A DNA stretch of 22,396 bases from UTCHB3 sp964431385. GTDB lineage: Bacteria > Bacteroidota > Ignavibacteria > Ignavibacteriales > Ignavibacteriaceae. Both the position numbers and the translations under genes were made by a program. Below are positions 7,459-14,553 of this stretch, piece by piece; the stretch's first letter is position 1; every line of letters begins with the position of its first letter. A model generated the notes under the pieces. The model made no database searches. It was not told the origin of the DNA and saw nothing but the letters and a program-made list of their open reading frames with translations. The stretch covers positions 1 to 22,396 of the forward strand of contig CAYSJM010000054.1 in NCBI GenBank assembly GCA_964431385.1, read 5' to 3'.

Positions 7459-8937
7459 TTGGATGTAATCGAACTCTTAAAATATAATGCCGGAAATCCA
7501 TTACTGTTTAACTCGGTATTGTTCTTTTTCCTTTTTACTATTGTTTACCTGATTTACACAGGACTCGAAAAGAATCTCAAGGCAAGAAACCTCGTTCTCC
7601 TTCTTTTCAGTCTCTACTTTTATTATAAGATTTCAGGGGGATTCTTAGGAATCCTCCTCGCTGTTGGTATCATCGATTTTATTGTCGGGAAATACCTAAT
7701 AAAAGAAAAATCTGAAGTTAAAAGGAAGATTTTACTCGCGGTTTCTGTAACCGTGAATGTTGGAATTTTAGTCTATTTTAAATATACATTCTTCATTGTA
7801 AACGAATTTGGTCTTCAATCCTCGCAGTTTTTTTCCTATTTTACCAGAGAATTGCTCACCCCTGTCGGCATTTCATACTACATATTTAAGTCGTTAGGCT
7901 ACATATTATCTATTTATAGAGAAGAAATTGAAGAGTCGGAACAAAATCTGCTGACTTATCTACTGTATGTTTCATTCTTCCCAACAATAGTAGCCGGCCC
8001 TATCAGTAAAGCATCAAATCTACTGCCTCAATTTAACAGCCCTACCAAAATCACTCGTGAAAATGTGAGCAAAGGAATATTTCTCCTGATAACAGGTACT
8101 CTAAAAAAAGTGCTGATTGCTGATTTTATAGCGTTAAATTTTGTTGACAGGGTATTCGAAAATCCCGATCTTTTCACTTCGATTGAGTGTCTCCTTGCAG
8201 GATATGGTGCTTTTTTACAAATATATTTCGATTTTTCAGGCTATACTGATATTGTCAGAGGCATGGCTTTCCTTTTTGGGTTTGAACTGGAGGAAAACTT
8301 TAAGAAACCATTTTTGGCAAATTCTGTTAGCGAATTTTGGAGAAGATGGCACATTACTCTATACACCTTTTTGAGTGAAAATATTTTTAACCCCCTAAGT
8401 TTTGCTTTGAGGCGGATTGGTGTATATGGAATTTACATAGCAATTCTTGTTACTTTCCTGGTCTCCGGAGCCTGGCACGGAGCCAACATAACTTTTATAG
8501 TTTGGGGAATGATTCACGGCCTTTGTATCGTATTTGATACGGCGTTCAGAAATGTCAGGAAGAAAATTGTGACAGTAATAAACGAAAAATTCTTAAGAGT
8601 TATAGAAATCCTCATCACATTCCATGTAATAGCTTTTTCGTTCATCATTTTTAAATCGCCGTCCCTCGAAAGTGCTTCAACATTCATCGGGAAGATCTTT
8701 AGCGAAATAAAATTCGTCCACATCGAAAAATGGTTGGGTTATTACCTCGTACCATTTTTAGTAATGGTCGGTGGGTTGATACTCGCTCTCATACCGGAAA
8801 GATTTTACAAATCGTTGTTTATAAAATTCGCTTCAATACATTGGAGTCTAAAAGCACTTACATTCGCAATTGTAATTATTTTTGTGTATCAGGTGCTTGG
8901 TACATCAACTCTGCCATTCGTTTATATAGAGTTCTAA
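7459..8937 (+). CDS. MBOAT-family membrane O-acyltransferase (AlgI/DltB-like)
   Basis: This is a 492-residue polytopic membrane protein of the MBOAT family, which moves acyl groups from a cytoplasmic donor across the membrane to an extracytoplasmic acceptor. Diagnostic features are the EFWRRWH block (residues 292-298) and SGAWHGANITFIVWGMIHG with H340 and H353, matching the conserved histidines of AlgI and DltB. The upstream region has the typical FFPTIVAGPI and FDFSGYTDIVRGMAFLFGF motifs. The frame opens with TTG at 7459 preceded by a purine-rich AAAGGGAAG about ten bases upstream; no in-frame ATG fits better. AlgI-type enzymes work with an SGNH-like periplasmic partner (AlgJ/AlgX, PatB), and three SGNH genes lie directly upstream. 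This supports a shared O-acylation pathway. The acceptor, whether peptidoglycan, exopolysaccharide or lipid-linked glycan, is unknown. Confidence 0.92.
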   Translation: MDVIELLKYNAGNPLLFNSVLFFFLFTIVYLIYTGLEKNLKARNLVLLLFSLYFYYKISGGFLGILLAVGIIDFIVGKYLIKEKSEVKRKILLAVSVTVNVGILVYFKYTFFIVNEFGLQSSQFFSYFTRELLTPVGISYYIFKSLGYILSIYREEIEESEQNLLTYLLYVSFFPTIVAGPISKASNLLPQFNSPTKITRENVSKGIFLLITGTLKKVLIADFIALNFVDRVFENPDLFTSIECLLAGYGAFLQIYFDFSGYTDIVRGMAFLFGFELEENFKKPFLANSVSEFWRRWHITLYTFLSENIFNPLSFALRRIGVYGIYIAILVTFLVSGAWHGANITFIVWGMIHGLCIVFDTAFRNVRKKIVTVINEKFLRVIEILITFHVIAFSFIIFKSPSLESASTFIGKIFSEIKFVHIEKWLGYYLVPFLVMVGGLILALIPERFYKSLFIKFASIHWSLKALTFAIVIIFVYQVLGTSTLPFVYIEF

Positions 8938-8938
8938 A

Positions 8939-10318
8939 ATGAAAAAACTGTTATTCCTCTTTTTTGCATTATCATCGTTTCTGTTTTCACAACCGTTTAT
9001 CGAGAAACTGACAGGCAAAGCCTTTTCGACCAATTCCGGCTATTCTTTATTGAGAGAGATTTGTGACCTTTCGGGTGGAAGAATGATGGGGTCACCCTCA
9101 AACATAAAAGCATACGAAATCCTAAAAAAAGCCCTGGAACAAAAAGGGCATAAACCCTTCTACGAGAAATTTAACTCACCGGTCTGGTTTAGAGGAAATG
9201 ATAAAGTAACTCTTAAACTACCTTTCATAAAAGAGTTACGGGCTTATGCTCTTGCCTGGGTTGCTCCTGCCAAAATTGAAAATGGTAAAGCTCTATTTGT
9301 GGGTTCAGGATATGAAGAAGACTATTCAAATCTGGATGCAAAAGGGAAAATTGTCGTCATCAGCCAGGAACGGGTTTCAGGCAGAGACGAAATTTTGCGT
9401 GGCGAGGCAATAAAAATCGCGTACTCCAAAGGTGCTTTGGCTTGTCTTTTCATCAATGAGGCTAAAGGGGGAAAAGTTCTCACAGGTGTTGGAAACTTTA
9501 AAGGCGTCGCCCTTCCAATTCCTGCATTTACTCTCACTTATGAAGAAGGAAGCAAACTTAGGCGTTTACTTGAAAAAAATGAACCTGTTGTCCTCGATAT
9601 TATTTCAAATTCACGCGTTGAGAGTGGAGAATGGAATAATCTTATCACCCGAATTGAGGGGAGCAGCGATGAAAAAATTGTAATTGGCGGTCACTTTGAC
9701 AGTTGGGATCTTGGTGACGGTGCTGCTGATAACGGTCACGGAAGTGCAGTTATGTTCGAGGCTGCCACACTTCTTAAAGATTTTGGAATTAAACCAAATA
9801 GAACGATTGAATTTGTCTGGTTTAATGGTGAAGAAACAGGGTTGTGGGGATCAAAAAAGTATGTCGAAGCTCATAAAAATGACAAAATCTTCGCAATGAT
9901 TAATCTTGATATGCCCGGAAAAGTTAATGGATTTAATGTTATGGGGTTTGATGCACTCCTGCCTGTGATTAAAAAAATCACCGATTCATCAGGTTCGTTT
10001 GATCTCTCTAAATCGATGAGTACGGCATGGACTAACAGCGACCACATGTATTTTATGTTCAATGGAATTCCTGTGATTACACCTGTCGGGGGCATGACCA
10101 AAGAGATGACTGAGCATTATCACGATTTTGGTGACACATTCGATAAAATTGACAAAGATTATATCTCCCATGGTGCAATTGCCGTTGCTTTTCTTGCTTC
10201 CGGGCTTGCACAGTCTGACATGAATTTATTCAGATTTACACTTGATGAAGTAAAGGATTTGCTTAAAAAACACAATCTCGAAAAGAGATTAAAAAAGCAA
10301 GAAGAATATCCTTTTTAA
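8939..10318 (+). CDS. Exported M28 metallopeptidase (carboxypeptidase Q-like)
   Basis: This 459-residue protein has a signal peptide (MKKLLFLFFALSSFLFSQ) and is expected to be a two-zinc aminopeptidase or dipeptidase in the periplasm or outside the cell. Zinc ligands and catalytic residues fit family M28: H252 in GGHFDSWDLG, D264 in AADNG, the catalytic pair E298-E299 in NGEETG, D324 in NLDMPG and H395 in YHDFGDTFDKID. The SWDLG.GA.DNG pattern is closest to the M28B carboxypeptidase Q type. A protease-associated (PA) insert is likely between about residues 100 and 220. It starts one base after the MBOAT stop codon, so it is probably translated from the same mRNA. This does not prove a shared function; it could process peptides for nutrition. 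Confidence 0.92.
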   Translation: MKKLLFLFFALSSFLFSQPFIEKLTGKAFSTNSGYSLLREICDLSGGRMMGSPSNIKAYEILKKALEQKGHKPFYEKFNSPVWFRGNDKVTLKLPFIKELRAYALAWVAPAKIENGKALFVGSGYEEDYSNLDAKGKIVVISQERVSGRDEILRGEAIKIAYSKGALACLFINEAKGGKVLTGVGNFKGVALPIPAFTLTYEEGSKLRRLLEKNEPVVLDIISNSRVESGEWNNLITRIEGSSDEKIVIGGHFDSWDLGDGAADNGHGSAVMFEAATLLKDFGIKPNRTIEFVWFNGEETGLWGSKKYVEAHKNDKIFAMINLDMPGKVNGFNVMGFDALLPVIKKITDSSGSFDLSKSMSTAWTNSDHMYFMFNGIPVITPVGGMTKEMTEHYHDFGDTFDKIDKDYISHGAIAVAFLASGLAQSDMNLFRFTLDEVKDLLKKHNLEKRLKKQEEYPF

Positions 10319-10334
10319 GTCTTCTATTAAAGGC

Positions 10335-10365
10335 TTGACTTTTACATAAAAATTGGTTACATTTG
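10335..10365 (+). promoter_or_regulatory. greA: Candidate promoter of the greA operon
   Basis: TTGACT (10335-10340) and TACATTTG (10358-10365) are separated by 17 bp. The second element matches the Bacteroidota -7 consensus TAnnTTTG. The start site would fall around 10370, which is almost exactly where the terminator hairpin begins. The interval between that terminator and the greA start codon is only 23 bp and shows no other promoter, so this is the best candidate for the whole eight-gene operon. Confidence 0.55.
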
Positions 10366-10368
10366 TGC

Positions 10369-10412
10369 TGCCACATCTCCGGTTTTCCCCGGAGGAGTGG
10401 CAATTTTTTTTT
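10369..10412 (+). terminator. Intrinsic terminator / greA leader attenuator
   Basis: The stem pairs TGCCAC with GTGGCA and CTCCGG with CCGGAG, with a 2x2 internal mismatch and a six-base loop (TTTTCC). A run of nine Ts (10404-10412) follows. This is a strong rho-independent terminator. It could end the SGNH-MBOAT-peptidase operon. It also lies directly downstream of the only visible greA promoter, so it may act as a leader attenuator releasing a short RNA. E. coli greA has a comparable leader terminator that yields the GraL RNAs. Confidence 0.85.
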
Positions 10413-10435
10413 GTAAATTTTCAGACGGGAGTGTC

Positions 10436-10906
10436 ATGTACGACATTGTATATTTGTCTCAAGAGAGATTGATAGAGCTCGAAAAGGAGCTCGCGGAAAT
10501 GAAATCATCTGGCAGAAAAGAAATCGCCGGAAAAATTGCCGAAGCTCGCGCTCATGGTGATCTTTCGGAAAATGCCGAATATGATGCTGCAAAAGAGGCA
10601 CAAGGACTTTTTGAATTAAAAATCCATAAATTGGAGGCTGTTCTTGCTCGCGCTAAAGTGATCGATCCGGCATCAATGCCAAAAGACAAGGTACATATTC
10701 TTGCAAAAGTTAAGATTAAGAACCTGAAAACTTTAAAATCGATAGAATACCAGCTCGTTTCTAATGAAGAATCGAATTTGGAGGAGGGTAAAATCTCTGT
10801 TTCATCACCTGTTGGTCAAGGTCTTCTTGGTAAAAAAGTTGGTGAAATAGCTCAGGTTAAAGCTCCTGCAGGTTTGGTTCAGTTCGAAGTTCTCGAAATA
10901 AGCTAA
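10436..10906 (+). CDS. greA: Transcription elongation factor GreA
   Basis: GreA (156 residues) binds RNA polymerase through the secondary channel and stimulates cleavage of backtracked RNA. The N-terminal antiparallel coiled coil (about residues 8-75) carries the catalytic acidic tip GDLSENAEY, with D42 and E45. The C-terminal FKBP-like domain ends with the typical VGQGLLGKKVGEIAQVKAPAG. The ATG at 10436 is preceded by GGGAG four bases upstream and gives the usual family length. An in-frame GTG at 10397 would lie inside the terminator stem and is rejected. It is the first gene of a long operon; ribD begins one base after its stop. Expression is probably affected by the leader terminator just upstream. 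Confidence 0.96.
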   Translation: MYDIVYLSQERLIELEKELAEMKSSGRKEIAGKIAEARAHGDLSENAEYDAAKEAQGLFELKIHKLEAVLARAKVIDPASMPKDKVHILAKVKIKNLKTLKSIEYQLVSNEESNLEEGKISVSSPVGQGLLGKKVGEIAQVKAPAGLVQFEVLEIS

Positions 10907-10907
10907 T

Positions 10908-12005
10908 ATGACAGCCTTCGATAAAAAAATTCTCGCCACTTGTGTTTCTAATGCTTTCAGAGCATTAGGAAAAGTTAGTCCAAACCCATTGGTTGGATGT
11001 ATTATCACTAAGAATGGCGAAATTTTATCAGAAGGCATTCATCGCACTTTCGGAGGTGCTCATGCCGAGGTGGAAGCAATAAATCAGGCATCTGAAGATA
11101 TATCAGGTTCGAATGTTTATGTCACCCTGGAACCTTGTTCCCACTTTGGTAAAACACCTCCTTGTGCGGATCTATTGATACAAAAAAAGGTCGCTCGTGT
11201 CGTTATAGGCTGCACTGATCCTAATCCCCTCGTTTCCGGAAAGGGAATTCAAAAGCTACGAGCAGCAGGTATCGAAGTAGAAGTATTGGATAATGAATAT
11301 TTTAAAGGTTTTTATCGCCGATTCACAAAATATATTACGACTGATCTCCCCTTCGTAACAATCAAATCAGCCCTCACTCTTGATGGCAAAATTGCAGAAA
11401 AATCCGGTAAATCGAAGTGGATTACCGGTGAAAAATCGAGGAAGTATGTTCATGTTATCAGAAGTAAACATGATGCAATTTTAACTTCCTCCAAAACCGT
11501 CTTGTCCGACGATCCACTCTTGACTGTCAGATACAATAATCGTCCCTCCCCAAAACGAGTCATGATGACTTCAAAGTTGTTCTTTCGTGAAAATTATAAC
11601 TTTTTCCGGAATACTGACCAAAAATCTTACATTATAACACTTGAATCAGAGAAAAATAATACGGAAGTTTTACAGTTTATTAACTGGTTTCAGATTCCCG
11701 TTTTCTTTGTTAATCCCGATAAAAATGGTAAACCCGATCTAAAAGAAGCACTCAAAAAACTGCATGAAATTGGCATAACTTCAGTCATGGTTGAGGCAGG
11801 TAGAAAATTAACAGCCGCTATGATAAATGCGGAATTGTTTGACGAACTTGTTTTGTTCATCGCACCTAAATTAATGGGCGAGGGAATTAAACTTTTTGAT
11901 GGACTTAAAAACTTTGGTTTGGAAAAAGCCATGAATTTGAAAATGACAGGAATCAGGAGACTCGATAACGATGCCGCACTTTTCTTCGCAAGGGTGGATC
12001 AATAA
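10908..12005 (+). CDS. ribD: Bifunctional riboflavin deaminase/reductase RibD
   Basis: RibD (365 residues) carries out the second and third steps of riboflavin synthesis: deamination of the pyrimidine and reduction of the ribosyl side chain. The N-terminal deaminase domain holds the zinc site H52 with catalytic E54 (HAE), plus C77 and C86 in the PCSHFGKTPPC motif. The C-terminal NADPH-dependent reductase domain starts near residue 146 with KSALTLDGKIA and KWITG. The start codon follows the greA stop by one base and the TAA overlaps the ribE ATG. There is no room for an FMN riboswitch, so control must come from the greA promoter. ribBA and ribH are not in this window. Confidence 0.96.
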   Translation: MTAFDKKILATCVSNAFRALGKVSPNPLVGCIITKNGEILSEGIHRTFGGAHAEVEAINQASEDISGSNVYVTLEPCSHFGKTPPCADLLIQKKVARVVIGCTDPNPLVSGKGIQKLRAAGIEVEVLDNEYFKGFYRRFTKYITTDLPFVTIKSALTLDGKIAEKSGKSKWITGEKSRKYVHVIRSKHDAILTSSKTVLSDDPLLTVRYNNRPSPKRVMMTSKLFFRENYNFFRNTDQKSYIITLESEKNNTEVLQFINWFQIPVFFVNPDKNGKPDLKEALKKLHEIGITSVMVEAGRKLTAAMINAELFDELVLFIAPKLMGEGIKLFDGLKNFGLEKAMNLKMTGIRRLDNDAALFFARVDQ

Positions 12006-12643
12006 TGTTTACCGGTCTTGTTGAGGAAACCGGCTTAATTGCCGACATTAGAAATAGAGGAAGTGAAATATCTCTTCTCGTTAGGGCTCAATTGATATTG
12101 ACTGATTTAAAAATTGGCGATAGTGTCAATATCAATGGTGCATGCCAGACTGTTATTAAAATTGAAGGTGACACCCTTCACTTTGATACAGTTCAGGAGA
12201 CTTTGTCAAAAACCACTCTCGGTTCGTTCAAGAAGGGGGAGAGAGTAAATCTTGAAAGAGCTCTCAGAGCTGATTCCCGACTTGGTGGTCACTTCGTACT
12301 CGGTCATGTTGATACAACCGGTAAAGTAATTGAAGTGGTGAAACTCTCGGGAAGTTACAATCTTAAAATTTCCTTCAATTCGAAATTTGACAAATATGTC
12401 ATTCCTGTTGGATCAATTTGCATCGATGGTGTGAGTTTGACTGTGGCTGAAAAGGGAAGTGGCTGGCTGAAGGCGGCTATAATTCCACACACCTGGGAAA
12501 ATACAACACTGGCTAAGCTAAAGGTAAATAGTGGTGTAAATCTGGAATTTGATGTGCTGGGGAAGTATATCCTTAATTTGGTTGGTGGTTCAAACTACGG
12601 GGGTATTTCAATCGATAAGTTAAAAGAATCCGGGTTTGCCTGA
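12005..12643 (+). CDS. ribE: Riboflavin synthase alpha chain
   Basis: This 212-residue enzyme dismutates two molecules of 6,7-dimethyl-8-ribityllumazine to riboflavin and the pyrimidine precursor. It begins with the family signature MFTGLVEETG and consists of two tandem lumazine-binding beta-barrel repeats (about 1-97 and 98-195). The second opens with GHFVLGHVDTTGKV. The ATG shares one base with the ribD stop (TAATG), indicating translational coupling. The 3' end overlaps the tilS start by 8 nt. Length is normal. The gene name follows the B. subtilis usage; the E. coli equivalent is ribC. Confidence 0.96.
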   Translation: MFTGLVEETGLIADIRNRGSEISLLVRAQLILTDLKIGDSVNINGACQTVIKIEGDTLHFDTVQETLSKTTLGSFKKGERVNLERALRADSRLGGHFVLGHVDTTGKVIEVVKLSGSYNLKISFNSKFDKYVIPVGSICIDGVSLTVAEKGSGWLKAAIIPHTWENTTLAKLKVNSGVNLEFDVLGKYILNLVGGSNYGGISIDKLKESGFA

Positions 12644-13994
12644 TATTATTTATCTGAAATTTGCAAAATTTTGCAAAAATGAAAACCTTGTTGCTAAAAA
12701 CGATAAAATAATCGTTTCACTTAGCGGCGGGGCTGACTCTGTCCTTCTGCTTCACTTCCTGCTTAAATTAAAATCCCGCTATTCTCTTCAAATTATCGCA
12801 GTCCACATGGATCATCAACTCAGAAATGAAGAGTCTGATCGAGATCGGAATTTTTGTGTCGAACTATGTGAATCCTTGGGGGTTGAACTCATCGTTCGAA
12901 AATTATCCGTCCATCAACATTCGAAGCAACAAAAAATCTCGACTGAAATGGCTGCAAGAGAGTTACGATATGAAACTCTAAAAAAAATGTCGATCGAAAG
13001 GGGTTTTGACAAGGTTGCCACTGGCCACAACCTTGATGATAATGCAGAAACTGTGATTCTTAACCTGATTAAAGGAAAAGGGGTACTTGCTACAGCCGGT
13101 ATTCCGGTTAAAAGAGGAAATATTATCCGCCCGCTTCTGTCATTGAGTAAAGAAGACATAATTGCATATTTACGACAGAAAAACCTGAATTTTGTTTCTG
13201 ATAGCTCAAATCTTGACTCAATTTATCAGCGAAATCTCCTGAGGCATGAAGTGTTTCCGCAATTAAGGAAAATTAATCCAAAAATGTCAGAGTCGATTTA
13301 CCGTTTTTCAGAAATGTTACGCTCAGTTACTTCCTCAGTTCTACAATCTGATACTGCTACAACTGTGGTTGATAATGATACGATAGAAATTGATGTTTCT
13401 TTAGCAAATAAATCAAATGATTTCAGCCTCTACAATGAGTTATCAATTAGATTTATTGAACTTTTTAGTTTAAATTTAAAGTTCGAAAATTTTTATACTC
13501 TAAGAGAATTATTTCGTGGACAATCAGGAAAAAAAATTACTCTCGGAGAAATTCTTTTTGCACAAAGAACCAGAGAAAAGGTGCTTGTATCGAGGGTTTT
13601 TGATAAAACTGAACAAGAAGTGATTCTTTCACTCGATTCTCAGGTAAAATTTGATAACTACTTTATCAGCTGTACAGAATGCAATCACGATTCAGTAATC
13701 AAGGGGGGAAACAAGAATATCGAATTTATTGACGGGGATTCGATAACAGATCATCTTACTGTCCGTGCTCCACACAATGGAGAATGGTTTTATCCTTTGA
13801 ACGGCAATGGTAAGAGAAAAATTTCAGATTTTTTTAATGATGTCAAATTGAACACATTGTCTAAATGGAACCATCCTGTGGTTTATTCGGGTGAAAAGAT
13901 TGTTTGGGTCTGTGGATATAGATTGGATGACAGATTCAAAATTAAAACAAAGACTAAAAGAATTTACAAGTTAGAGATCGAATTATATGGATAA
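12636..13994 (+). CDS. tilS: tRNA(Ile)-lysidine synthetase TilS
   Basis: TilS (452 residues) converts the wobble cytidine of tRNA-Ile(CAU) to lysidine with ATP, which is essential for reading AUA codons. The PP-loop SGGADS (residues 30-35) and the following MDHQLRNEESDRD and ATGHNLDDNAETVILNLIKG blocks are typical. The C-terminal tRNA-binding domain (about 370-452) ends with VRAPHNGEW and KISDFFND patterns. The best start is the TTG at 12636, inside the last codons of ribE; no in-frame ATG precedes the PP-loop. The overlap is 8 nt at each end, with ribE and with hpt. The tilS-hpt-ftsH order is a conserved bacterial arrangement. Confidence 0.94.
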   Translation: MPDIIYLKFAKFCKNENLVAKNDKIIVSLSGGADSVLLLHFLLKLKSRYSLQIIAVHMDHQLRNEESDRDRNFCVELCESLGVELIVRKLSVHQHSKQQKISTEMAARELRYETLKKMSIERGFDKVATGHNLDDNAETVILNLIKGKGVLATAGIPVKRGNIIRPLLSLSKEDIIAYLRQKNLNFVSDSSNLDSIYQRNLLRHEVFPQLRKINPKMSESIYRFSEMLRSVTSSVLQSDTATTVVDNDTIEIDVSLANKSNDFSLYNELSIRFIELFSLNLKFENFYTLRELFRGQSGKKITLGEILFAQRTREKVLVSRVFDKTEQEVILSLDSQVKFDNYFISCTECNHDSVIKGGNKNIEFIDGDSITDHLTVRAPHNGEWFYPLNGNGKRKISDFFNDVKLNTLSKWNHPVVYSGEKIVWVCGYRLDDRFKIKTKTKRIYKLEIELYG

Positions 13995-14538
13995 GCTGGT
14001 TGTTAACAACGAAACTTTTGAGATATTTCTGTCTGAAGAAGTAATTCAGAAGAGAATATCTGAACTTGGTGCTCAAATATCGGAAGACTATAAGGGAAAG
14101 GTACCTATTTTCATTGGTATCTTGAATGGTGCATTTATGTTCCTTTCTGATTTACTCAAAAATTTCTGCGGCGAGTGTGAGGTCGATTTCCTCAAGCTTT
14201 CAAGCTATCACGAAGCTAAAGTCTCTTCAGGAAAGGTCGATTTATTAAAAGATATTAATGCCGACTTGAACCAAAGAGACATAGTAATTGTTGAAGATAT
14301 AATAGATTCCGGCTTATCTGCCGAATTTATTATCGCTCTTTTGAAAAAGCACAACCCTGCTTCTGTCAGGATTGCATCTCTCCTGCTTAAACCAAAAAGC
14401 GTTAAATACAACATCAATGTTGATTATGTAGGATTCAATATACCCAATAATTTTGTTATAGGATACGGACTCGATCTTGTGCAGAAATACCGTAATTTAA
14501 GAGCGGTTTACTCAATGGTCGAGAACGAAAGCAAATAA
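13987..14538 (+). CDS. hpt: Hypoxanthine phosphoribosyltransferase
   Basis: Hpt (183 residues) salvages hypoxanthine, and often guanine, to IMP or GMP using PRPP in the cytosol. The PRPP-binding loop EDIIDSG is at residues 103-109. The upstream IGILNGAFMFLSDL region and the downstream VDYVGFNIPNNFVIGYGLD block match type I purine phosphoribosyltransferases closely. Length is normal for bacterial Hpt. The start codon lies within the tilS stop region (8-nt overlap), and ftsH follows after 15 nt. In several bacteria Hpt and TilS genes flank ftsH, and this arrangement fits. Confidence 0.95.
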   Translation: MDKLVVNNETFEIFLSEEVIQKRISELGAQISEDYKGKVPIFIGILNGAFMFLSDLLKNFCGECEVDFLKLSSYHEAKVSSGKVDLLKDINADLNQRDIVIVEDIIDSGLSAEFIIALLKKHNPASVRIASLLLKPKSVKYNINVDYVGFNIPNNFVIGYGLDLVQKYRNLRAVYSMVENESK

Positions 14539-14553
14539 GGAAATACGATAAAG

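Noticed and set aside
10397..10435. GTG at 10397 as an upstream start for greA
   Set aside because: The codon lies in the 3' arm of the terminator stem and adds 13 residues not typical of GreA. The ATG at 10436 has GGGAG just upstream and gives the normal length.
10319..10435. FMN riboswitch for the rib genes
   Set aside because: The greA leader is too short and lacks the RFN multi-stem pattern, and the greA-ribD gap is one base, so no FMN riboswitch fits.
12664..12678. TTTTGCAAAA palindrome at the start of tilS
   Set aside because: It lies in coding sequence encoding ordinary residues and is short and AT-rich; chance is sufficient.
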